Shown here in pieces: positions 1 through 5,662 of a stretch of DNA of 12,803 nt. Source of the DNA: an uncultured bacterium (lineage in GTDB: Bacteria; Planctomycetota; UBA8108). The stretch is from positions 1 through 12,803 of the forward strand of contig CAJWZY010000033.1 in NCBI GenBank assembly GCA_913050545.1, written 5' to 3'. The notes under the pieces are model-generated. The model was not told the origin of the DNA, did no database searches, and was given only the letters and a program-made list of their open reading frames with translations. Made by a program: the position numbers and the translations under genes. Positions within the stretch are counted from its first letter, which is position 1; each line of letters starts with the position of its first letter.

Positions 1-449
1 GACACCTTGGCGCTGCTGGCCGGAATAACCCGGCCACGCACATTCAGGATCCTGTTCAGCTCCCGGATGGACACACCAAAATCTCCAACGAGCCGGTTCA
101 GAACCGTGATAAAGAGGTTACCGAAGCAATGTCCCTTGAACTCAGACTCATCGAAGCGGTAGTCAAAGGCCTTGGCGATCAACGGGTCAACATCAGCAAG
201 GGCCAGCAGGCAATTGCGGATATCCCCCGGAGCGCCCATGTCAAAATCATTGCGTAGCCTGCCGGAGCTGCCGCCATTGTCAGTGACCGTCACAACGGCG
301 GTGATCTGGTCGGTGTAGGCCTTGAGCCCCCTGAGGAGAGCAGCCATGCCGGTCCCACCACCGAAGGCGAGAATCTTCGGGGCGGTTCTTCGCTGAATGC
401 CTGCCGGAAGATTCCCGGCAGCCGTATTGTTATCAGCTGAACTGCTCAT
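1..449 (-). CDS. yvcK: YvcK/GlmR (CofD-like) family protein, 5' part only
   Basis: The first 149 residues of a YvcK/GlmR-type protein are present; the rest lies beyond the left edge. After about 24 polar residues comes the CofD-like Rossmann core: a glycine loop GGGTG (residues 30-34), TVTDNGGSSGRLR (about 54-66), PGDIRNC (74-80) and GHCFGN (106-111). These are the signature nucleotide-sugar/phosphate-binding motifs of the family. In Bacillus and mycobacteria, YvcK/GlmR binds UDP-GlcNAc and steers carbon toward peptidoglycan precursors. CofD itself is a coenzyme F420 transferase, but the DNGGSSGRLR form and the ptsN/hpf context favour YvcK. The ATG at 449 lies inside the end of ptsN (17-nt overlap) and has AAGGA (455-459) five bases upstream, so translational coupling is likely. 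Family is confident; physiological role here is inferred. Confidence 0.9.
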   Translation of the reverse strand, partial: MSSSADNNTAAGNLPAGIQRRTAPKILAFGGGTGMAALLRGLKAYTDQITAVVTVTDNGGSSGRLRNDFDMGAPGDIRNCLLALADVDPLIAKAFDYRFDESEFKGHCFGNLFITVLNRLVGDFGVSIRELNRILNVRGRVIPASSAKV

Positions 450-906
450 CAGCTTCCTTGAAGATACTGGTTATCTGTTTCGGATCAGTGCTTGTAGCAA
501 GGAAACGAAGTGACTTTTCATCCCGGTGCAGAGAGGCAACTCTCTTCATGATATCCAGGTGGTCCTCTGCAGTTTCTCCACAGGACAAAGCAAGGAAGAT
601 CAGATGAACCGGCTCACCATCGACTGACTCGTAGGGGATCCCCTCCCCAGATCGTCCATAGACTCCCTCGAGACCATTCATGAACGAACAGTTCTTGGCG
701 TGGGGAACCGCAAGACCTTTACCGATTCCTGTCGAAGCCTGGGACTCGCGACTATTTATCGCCGCCAACGCTTTCTTAACATCAGCCTTCTGCAATTTCC
801 CCTGCTCAACCAGGTGCTCAAGCATTTCCTTATTGGCAGATTGCTTATCGCAGGCCTGGAGATCCAGGAGCATCGAAGAGTCCGAAAACAGATCAACAAG
901 ATTCAT
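433..906 (-). CDS. ptsN: PTS EIIA protein of the nitrogen-PTS (PtsN) type
   Basis: This 157-residue protein is a stand-alone EIIA of the fructose/mannitol class, about the length of E. coli PtsN (163 aa). The phosphorylation site is STGIGKGLAVPHAK, with His69 as the acceptor; REsqaSTGIG before it and HLIFLALS (about 101-108) after it are also typical. Family knowledge: EIIA-Ntr accepts phosphate from NPr/HPr and regulates partners rather than moving sugar. No EI, NPr or HprK gene is visible in the window. It lies 131 nt after hpf and overlaps yvcK by 17 nt. The ATG at 906 has only a modest, distant AAAGG upstream. The hpf-ptsN order matches the rpoN-hpf-ptsN block of proteobacteria and supports PtsN over a sugar-specific EIIA. 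No membrane or EIIB domain is fused. Confidence 0.88.
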   Translation of the reverse strand: MNLVDLFSDSSMLLDLQACDKQSANKEMLEHLVEQGKLQKADVKKALAAINSRESQASTGIGKGLAVPHAKNCSFMNGLEGVYGRSGEGIPYESVDGEPVHLIFLALSCGETAEDHLDIMKRVASLHRDEKSLRFLATSTDPKQITSIFKEADEQFS

Positions 907-1037
907 GTAGTCACATACCTTTCAGAAGAAAAAACAAGCTCGTTTACTTTCCGACATGGAGGGCCCGGGAGCAAGTTATCTATCGAAAAGCTGTGACTTT
1001 AAACCGTCTGCCAGCAGTTCTGATAAGATCCCTGAAC

Positions 1038-1460
1038 TCAGAATCCGCCCCTGCCGGGCGTTTCCATCGCAAGGTCCCTGTATTGAATTTCCGGCTCACC
1101 ATCTGCAGCGAGGGAGACTACCGTCTCAACCTCCCCGGCTCCTGATTCCTTCTGGAGCAACGCAACACGGTGATTCTTTGTCTTCTCCTTAAATCTGCGC
1201 AGAAGGGCCTCTGCCCTGGCGCAGGCCAGGTTAACCACCTGGTAAATCTTTTTCTCGCGGGCACTACAGACCAGCAGCCTGCCACCGGGTACGGAAATAC
1301 GAAGGCTGAGGTCGACCAGGGTGGCAGATTGCTCCAGCACCGCCTCTACCTTGTTGATCCCATCAAAATACTTCCCCAGTCCGATGAGCTTATCTCCCAG
1401 GTAACGTCGCTGGCTGGCCGTAATACGACTGTCTCGTGCTGTAACAACGATGGCTGGCAT
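1038..1460 (-). CDS. hpf: Ribosome hibernation-promoting factor, S30AE family
   Basis: A 140-residue protein with an S30AE (HPF/RaiA/YfiA) domain over residues 1-100: starting MPAIVVTARDSRIT, with LGDKLIGLGKYFDGINKVEAVLE, a LSLRISVPGGRLL strand and a final basic helix ending RRFKEKTKNHR. HPF binds the 30S decoding centre and inactivates ribosomes in slow growth. The frame runs upstream to 1565, but the ATG at 1460 has a perfect AAGGAGG four bases upstream and begins the conserved domain. The tail of about 45 residues is acidic and polar. It does not resemble the C-terminal dimerisation domain of long HPF, so the protein is intermediate between short (about 95 aa) and long (about 180 aa) forms. 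ptsN follows, and a strong promoter lies about 200 nt upstream. Confidence 0.88.
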   Translation of the reverse strand: MPAIVVTARDSRITASQRRYLGDKLIGLGKYFDGINKVEAVLEQSATLVDLSLRISVPGGRLLVCSAREKKIYQVVNLACARAEALLRRFKEKTKNHRVALLQKESGAGEVETVVSLAADGEPEIQYRDLAMETPGRGGF

Positions 1461-1464
1461 GAGG

Positions 1465-1471
1465 CCTCCTT
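1465..1471 (-). promoter_or_regulatory. Shine-Dalgarno site that fixes the hpf start
   Basis: AAGGAGG on the minus strand, followed by CCTC and ATG at 1460. It is the strongest ribosome binding site in this part of the window and rules for the 140-residue HPF over the longer open frame starting at 1565. Confidence 0.85.
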
Positions 1472-1617
1472 GTAAAAGCAGATTCCCTTCATTCGCCCGG
1501 ACATTACCCGGAAAGAGAACGAGGTTGTGCTGGAACCGAGGTTGCACCCACTCCACTGGGCACAAAACCCATTCACGAACGATTACACTTCTTTACCACC
1601 AAGGTCTTAAAACCACT

Positions 1618-1652
1618 GCGAAGGACTTCGTAAAGGCCTACGAATTATTCGC
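1618..1652 (-). promoter_or_regulatory. Two-part hairpin in the hpf leader
   Basis: Read on the minus strand, GCGAA (1652-1648) pairs with TTCGC (1622-1618). Inside it, TTCGTA (1644-1639) pairs with TACGAA (1632-1627) around a six-base loop, with TAA and GTCC as the internal loop. All 11 pairs are Watson-Crick. It lies about 10 nt after the expected start of transcription from the promoter at 1670-1698 and about 160 nt before the hpf ATG. No U-run follows, so it is not an ordinary intrinsic terminator. A role in mRNA stability or protein binding is possible but unproven. Confidence 0.45.
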
Positions 1653-1669
1653 TGAATAGCCGGGTGGAA

Positions 1670-1698
1670 AGAATAGCGACTGGATTCGGTAAAGTCAA
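1670..1698 (-). promoter_or_regulatory. Sigma70-type promoter for hpf-ptsN-yvcK
   Basis: On the minus strand, TTGACT (1698-1693) and TATTCT (1675-1670) are separated by exactly 17 bases. They match the -35 consensus at 5 of 6 and the -10 at 4 of 6. The site sits just after the truA stop, in the 269-nt gap before hpf, where a promoter is expected. Transcription would start near 1663, giving a leader of about 200 nt. Seen in sequence; activity is inferred. Confidence 0.6.
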
Positions 1699-1729
1699 TC
1701 CGGACAAACCCGAATACGCTGCGCCGGGA

Positions 1730-2515
1730 TCACGATCTCTTAAGCTCTGCCACCACCTCATCCAGGCGATCCTGCAGGAAGAAAACCTCCTCGAGACAGA
1801 GACCTGATGCCGGAGCGGTGACCCCCGCGTCGGAACGCCGGGCCGTCTGCAGGGCCTTCTCCACCGACCCCGGCTCTCTCCTGCGCTGGCCGACCTCGAG
1901 CAGGGTGCCAGCCAGCACGCGCACCATATTGTACAGAAAGGCATTCCCCACCACGTCGATCTGCAGCAGTCCCTCCCCCGGACTTGTAAGTCCGACGTGG
2001 AACAGGCGGCGTACCGTGGTGGCTGGTTTATCTTCGGAGCTGTTATGGAAAGAGGAGAAATCATGCTCCCCCACCAGGCAGGCCGCAGCCTCACTCATCG
2101 CATCCACAGCGAGAGATCCTCTCACCCGCGAGACATAACGGCTTGAGAAAACATCATCGATCTCGCCGAGACAGAAGGTGTAGCGGTAGTGCTTGCCGAC
2201 AGCATCGAAGCGCGGGTGGAACCCCTCCTCCACATCCCGGGCTGCAACGATCCGGATATCCGGCGGCAGCTCAATATTGGCTACGATCGGCAGCTTCTCG
2301 GTTGGTATCGGAGTGGAGGTAGCCAGGGAGGCTGCCTGCCCCCGCGCATGCACACCTGCATCCGTGCGGCTGGCACCATGAATGCGAACCTCCTCTGCGA
2401 GCAGATCACTGAGCACCTCCTGGAGCTTGCCCTGGACAGTCGCCTCAGAGGGCTGGAACTGCCAGCCATGATAGGCGGTCCCATCGTAGGCCAGGCTCAG
2501 GTGGATTCGTCTCAT
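1730..2515 (-). CDS. truA: tRNA pseudouridine(38-40) synthase TruA
   Basis: A full-length 261-residue TruA. It starts with the family's typical RRIHLSLAYDGTAYHGWQFQ. The active-site motif GASRTDAGVHARGQ is intact, with Asp52 as the catalytic residue. FHPRFDAVGKHYRYTF (about 103-118) and the NAFLYNMVRVLAGTLLEVG motif near residue 200 complete the family pattern. TruA converts uridines 38-40 of the tRNA anticodon arm to pseudouridine. The gene follows asd by 45 nt with no promoter between them and is probably cotranscribed with it. The Shine-Dalgarno signal before the ATG is weak. The GC-rich segment downstream holds the hpf promoter. Confidence 0.95.
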   Translation of the reverse strand: MRRIHLSLAYDGTAYHGWQFQPSEATVQGKLQEVLSDLLAEEVRIHGASRTDAGVHARGQAASLATSTPIPTEKLPIVANIELPPDIRIVAARDVEEGFHPRFDAVGKHYRYTFCLGEIDDVFSSRYVSRVRGSLAVDAMSEAAACLVGEHDFSSFHNSSEDKPATTVRRLFHVGLTSPGEGLLQIDVVGNAFLYNMVRVLAGTLLEVGQRRREPGSVEKALQTARRSDAGVTAPASGLCLEEVFFLQDRLDEVVAELKRS

Positions 2516-2560
2516 GGCTTTTGTCCGGGTTCAGGGGCACCACAGGGGCCGGGAGTCCCT

Positions 2561-3544
2561 CTAAAGCTCTTCGGCGATCTGGATAGTGTTCAGCGCCGCT
2601 CCCTTGCGGATCTGGTCGCCAACCACCCAGAAATCACAGGTTTCATCTTCATCGGGATGGCGTCGCAGCCTGCCGACATAAACGTCATCCTGTCCGGCGG
2701 CCTGCAGCGGGGTCGGGTAGAGGTCTGCGGCCGGCTCATCAATGACCTGCAGACCGGGAGCAGCTTCAAAGGCTGCACGAACAGCCTCCAGCTCAAGCGG
2801 GGACTCGGTACTCACCTGGATCGACTCGGAGTGTGCACGCTCGACCGGAACGCGAACACAGGTCGCACTGATGGGAACCCCCTCGAGCCCCATGATCTTC
2901 CTGGTCTCGAGCACCATCTTCATCTCCTCCTTGGTATAGCCGTTGTCCTGCACGACGTCGATCCTCGGAACGAGATTACCGGCGAGCCGATGTGGAAACG
3001 GGCTGTCTTCAAGCTCTTCTCCGCTAAGCTCCCGCCTCAGCGCATCCATCCCCTTGGCGCCGGCGCCAGAGGCCGCCTGGTAGGTCGATACGACCACCCG
3101 GGTCAGCGCAGAGAGCTCATGAATCGGCTGCAGGGCGACCACCATGATAATGGTTGAACAATTCGGATTGGCGATGATGCCCTGGTGGGCGGCAATTGCA
3201 TCACTGTTGACCTCGGGTACAACCAGCGGAATCGCGGGATCCATACGGAAAGCCGAGGAGTTGTCAACGACAACCGCACCTGCATCAACGGCAACCGGGG
3301 CATACTCGCGCGAAATGGAAGCCCCCGCCGAAAAGAGGGCCAGGTCGACACCGGCGAAGGAATCATCGCCGAGCACCTCGATCGGGATTTCCTCGCCACG
3401 AAACTGGACTGTCTTTCCCGCTGAACGCTCCGAGGCAAGCGGACGAAGATTGCTGAGTGGGAAATCACGCGCGGCCAGCACGTCGAGCATCTCCTGCCCG
3501 ACTGCGCCGGTTACGCCGACAACTGCTACACTTTTTGAGCTCAT
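2561..3544 (-). CDS. asd: Aspartate-semialdehyde dehydrogenase
   Basis: This 327-residue enzyme reduces aspartyl-4-phosphate to aspartate semialdehyde with NADPH, the branch point toward lysine/diaminopimelate, threonine and methionine. The N-terminal Rossmann loop GVTGAVGQEML is at 10-20. VVVDNSSAFRMDP spans about 91-103. The catalytic cysteine is Cys129 in NPNCST, and the catalytic His238 is in RVPVERAHSE. QAASGAGAKGMDAL (156-169) is also diagnostic. Length and motifs fit the Gram-positive/archaea-like bacterial Asd subgroup (about 330-345 aa) rather than the longer E. coli form (367 aa). The ATG at 3544 shares ATGA with the stop of the small membrane-protein gene upstream, so translation is probably coupled. 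truA follows after 45 nt. Confidence 0.95.
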   Translation of the reverse strand: MSSKSVAVVGVTGAVGQEMLDVLAARDFPLSNLRPLASERSAGKTVQFRGEEIPIEVLGDDSFAGVDLALFSAGASISREYAPVAVDAGAVVVDNSSAFRMDPAIPLVVPEVNSDAIAAHQGIIANPNCSTIIMVVALQPIHELSALTRVVVSTYQAASGAGAKGMDALRRELSGEELEDSPFPHRLAGNLVPRIDVVQDNGYTKEEMKMVLETRKIMGLEGVPISATCVRVPVERAHSESIQVSTESPLELEAVRAAFEAAPGLQVIDEPAADLYPTPLQAAGQDDVYVGRLRRHPDEDETCDFWVVGDQIRKGAALNTIQIAEEL

Positions 3545-3696
3545 TCTGATTCGTTGTTCCCCGGCTTCCCCTTCGCCTTTTTCGTCTTGTTGCGCCTGGC
3601 TTTCTGAGCCAGCAGGACCTTCATCACGGGAAGCCCCACGCAGAAAAATGCGACGAGAAGGATAACCAGGATCTTTGGATAAGAGAAAAAAAACAA
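3541..3696 (-). CDS. Small single-pass membrane protein, unknown function
   Basis: I do not recognise this protein. From the TTG at 3696 it is 51 residues: a hydrophobic segment of about 25 residues (FFFSYPKILVILLVAFFCVG and on), then a strongly basic linker with QKARRNKTKKAKGKPG and a short acidic end NNESE. Topology would be N-out/C-in by the positive-inside rule. The TTG start is chosen because a purine-rich GGAGAGGGGGG lies directly upstream and because a candidate promoter (3755-3783) overlaps the longer versions starting at 3771 or 3783. The stop codon overlaps the asd ATG by four bases. That coupling is the main argument that it is a real gene. Alternatives are an 80-residue or 76-residue form with a soluble N-terminal extension. 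Confidence 0.55.
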   Translation of the reverse strand: MFFFSYPKILVILLVAFFCVGLPVMKVLLAQKARRNKTKKAKGKPGNNESE

Positions 3697-3754
3697 TGGC
3701 CCCCCTCTCCGGATGCCTGAATCGGGGTGATTGCCGCCGAAAGTTAAACGGCTT

Positions 3755-3783
3755 AGATTACCGCCAGCCATCGCAGTTATCAA
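3755..3783 (-). promoter_or_regulatory. Candidate sigma70 promoter upstream of the small ORF-asd-truA run
   Basis: On the minus strand TTGATA (3783-3778, 5 of 6 to consensus) and TAATCT (3760-3755, 3 of 6) are separated by 17 bases. It lies in the gap after comM. Transcription would begin near 3748, about 52 nt before the TTG start at 3696. The -10 element is weak, so this is tentative. Confidence 0.35.
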
Positions 3784-3827
3784 CAGAATCCGATCCTGAA
3801 GGTCGATAACGGCTTCACAAATACGAG

Positions 3828-5432
3828 CTACGACTCAAGGCTCCCTCCAGGTAAAGCCCTGTAGCTCAGCGCCTCGAGAATCTCTGTTTCACCAGTTTCC
3901 TGGAGGCCGGCAAGATCTGCCACCGTCCTGGCTACTCGCAGAGCGCGAACAAACCCCCGTCCGGAGAGTGCCAGGCGACTCGACACTCGCCGTAAAACCT
4001 CCAGACCGGGTCTCGAGAAGCTTCCGTCCTCAAGAAGGAGGGCCGGGCTGATTTCAGAATTAACCACTCCCTTCCCCCATCTCGCCGCCTGCAGAGCCCG
4101 CGCCCCGGCCACCTGCTGGCGGAGGGTAGCGGAATCAAGCCCCGGCGGGTGCGAACCAGCGTCAATCCAGCTGCCCGGCTCCAGGGCCGCCACCCGGCAA
4201 TGGAGGTCCAGCCGATCCGCCAGCGGACCGGAGATTTTCCGGGAATACCCCTCTGCCTGGCGATGGCTGCAGGTACAGGCACGCCGGGGATGCCCCAGGT
4301 ATCCGCAGGGGCAGGGATTCATTGCCGCCACCAGCAGGAAGTCAGAGGGAAAAGTGATCGACCCACTGGCCCTGCCGATGGTGATCTGCCCCTCCTCGAT
4401 CGGCTCTCGCAGGGCCTCTAATGTCCTGCGCGAAAATTCCGGAAGCTCATCGAGAAAGAGCACTCCCCTGTGAGCCCTGCTGACCTCTCCGGGAGCGGGA
4501 CGGGTGCCGCCGCCGACCATGCCGCAGTGGCTCACCGTGTGGTGAGGTGAGCGAAAAGGAGGGATCCAGGAGAATTCGCAGCCTCTCTCCCCCTCCACCG
4601 CGCTCCTGATCCGGACGACCTCGATGGCCTCACGCCGGCTCAGCCTTGGCAGGATCCCTCCAAGGCGGCGTGCCAGCATCGTCTTGCCGATCCCGGGCGG
4701 CCCGCTCAGCAGGATATTGTGACGCCCGGCGGCAGCAACCAGGAAGGCGCGCTTGGTCGCCTCCTGGCCAGCAACATCTCTGTAGTCGGCAACGGCTTCT
4801 TCTTTCACTTCACTCTCGTCGCTGACATCGGGCGCCCGCTGCCCGCGCAGCACCTCGACCGCCTGGCGCAGGTGCTCGACCCCATAGACATCGAGCCGCC
4901 CTGCGAGCCCGGCCTCCCTTGCATTGTCGGCTGCAACAACCAGCTCTCCGGCTCCTTGCCGCGCAAGGCAATCGGCCACCAGCAGCGCACCGCGCACCGG
5001 CCGCACCTCACCGCTCAGGCCAAGCTCTCCCTGGAACCCCATTCTCCCCAGGCGCTCTCCCAGCCCCGCGCCCCTCACACTGCCGCTGGCGACAAGGATG
5101 CCCAGGGCAATCGCCAGGTCAAAACCAGCACCCTCCTTCTGCCGCGCCGCGGGAGCGAGGTTAACCAGTATCTTCAGGGTCGGAAAACGAAAACCCGAGT
5201 TGCGTATAGCCGCCCGGATACGGTCGCGACTCTCGCGCGTCGATTTGCCCGGCAAGCCGACGATATTGAAGCTCCCGTCCCCGCGCTGGCAGAGATCGAC
5301 CTGCACCTCGACCGGGCGCCCCTCGACGCCGAGGTAATCCCCGCTGCGCAGGCACACCAGGCGCCTTGCCGGCGAGGGCTCACCCCGGGATTCTCCATCT
5401 TTATTGTATTTACCGCCTGTATCGCTCTGCAT
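3828..5432 (-). CDS. comM: YifB/ComM family Mg-chelatase-like AAA+ ATPase
   Basis: A 534-residue AAA+ protein with the full ComM layout. An N-terminal Lon-like fold includes FNIVGLPGKSTRESRDRIRA and VNLAPAARQKEGAGFDL. The ATPase core has Walker A GPPGIGKT (244-251) and Walker B GVLFLDE (323-329). The chelatase-like part includes a cysteine cluster CPCGYLGHPRRACTC (374-388) and SGPLADRLDLH. ComM is a hexameric helicase that promotes branch migration during natural transformation; many carriers are not known to be competent, so its role here is open. The ATG at 5432 has AGGAGGG (5444-5450) upstream with 11-nt spacing. A GTG at 5465 is possible but would place that site inside the gene. About 25 non-conserved residues precede the family domain. 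Divergent from the protease gene. Confidence 0.9.
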   Translation of the reverse strand: MQSDTGGKYNKDGESRGEPSPARRLVCLRSGDYLGVEGRPVEVQVDLCQRGDGSFNIVGLPGKSTRESRDRIRAAIRNSGFRFPTLKILVNLAPAARQKEGAGFDLAIALGILVASGSVRGAGLGERLGRMGFQGELGLSGEVRPVRGALLVADCLARQGAGELVVAADNAREAGLAGRLDVYGVEHLRQAVEVLRGQRAPDVSDESEVKEEAVADYRDVAGQEATKRAFLVAAAGRHNILLSGPPGIGKTMLARRLGGILPRLSRREAIEVVRIRSAVEGERGCEFSWIPPFRSPHHTVSHCGMVGGGTRPAPGEVSRAHRGVLFLDELPEFSRRTLEALREPIEEGQITIGRASGSITFPSDFLLVAAMNPCPCGYLGHPRRACTCSHRQAEGYSRKISGPLADRLDLHCRVAALEPGSWIDAGSHPPGLDSATLRQQVAGARALQAARWGKGVVNSEISPALLLEDGSFSRPGLEVLRRVSSRLALSGRGFVRALRVARTVADLAGLQETGETEILEALSYRALPGGSLES

Positions 5433-5450
5433 TCCGGACTTTTCCCTCCT

Positions 5451-5465
5451 GTGCCCAGGGGGCAC
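5451..5465 (-). promoter_or_regulatory. Hairpin abutting the comM ribosome binding site
   Basis: GTGCCC and GGGCAC form a perfect six-pair stem with a three-base loop. On the minus strand the hairpin ends directly before AGGAGGG, the site used for the comM start at 5432. It could affect access to that site, or be chance in GC-rich DNA. Confidence 0.3.
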
Positions 5466-5591
5466 TCATGGAGGAAACTCTCACGTCCGCGACGGCACTG
5501 GCAGCACAGGAATTCTGGGGGCTTGAAACGCCGATGGAAGGTTAATTCTTTACCAATGGATGCAGCCGGTAGTGTTAGGATGAGTTTGAGC

Positions 5592-5624
5592 CGGGAGCAG
5601 ATCGGCATCACAGCCGGGCTCCCG
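5592..5624 (+). promoter_or_regulatory. Bulged 12-pair hairpin upstream of the protease gene
   Basis: CGGGAGC (5592-5598) pairs with GCTCCCG (5618-5624). Directly inside, TCGGC (5602-5606) pairs with GCCGG (5613-5617, one T-G wobble) around the loop ATCACA, leaving a three-base AGA bulge on one side. It ends 38 nt before the protease ATG. No T-run follows on either strand, so it is not an intrinsic terminator. It would lie in the leader of the protease mRNA, of the comM mRNA, or both, depending on where the start sites are, which I could not place. Confidence 0.4.
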
Positions 5625-5662
5625 CCACCAGACAGAACGCAGTTGCCGGACCTCCTTTTCGA

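Noticed and set aside
907..1037. Promoter before ptsN (TTATCA-17-TTTAAA or TTTAAA-17-GATAAC, minus strand)
   Set aside because: Each element matches the consensus at only 4 of 6 and the two candidates overlap; no reason to prefer either over read-through from hpf.
1461..1565. N-terminal extension of HPF by 35 residues
   Set aside because: The S30AE domain starts at the ATG at 1460, which has a perfect AAGGAGG just upstream.
1461..1729. tRNA or other structured RNA gene in the truA-hpf gap
   Set aside because: No cloverleaf, no GGTTC-type T-arm and no recognisable riboswitch core was found; only the promoter and local hairpins are supported.
2189..3157. 322-codon plus-strand open frame opposite truA and asd
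   Set aside because: It spans two well-supported minus-strand genes, has no recognisable motif and no ribosome site.
5573..5659. Perfect AAAGGAGGT on the minus strand (5650-5658) followed by a CTG and a 29-codon frame, a possible comM leader peptide
   Set aside because: No ATG, GTG or TTG at a usable distance, and the match is the complement of bases adjoining the protease ATG; likely chance.
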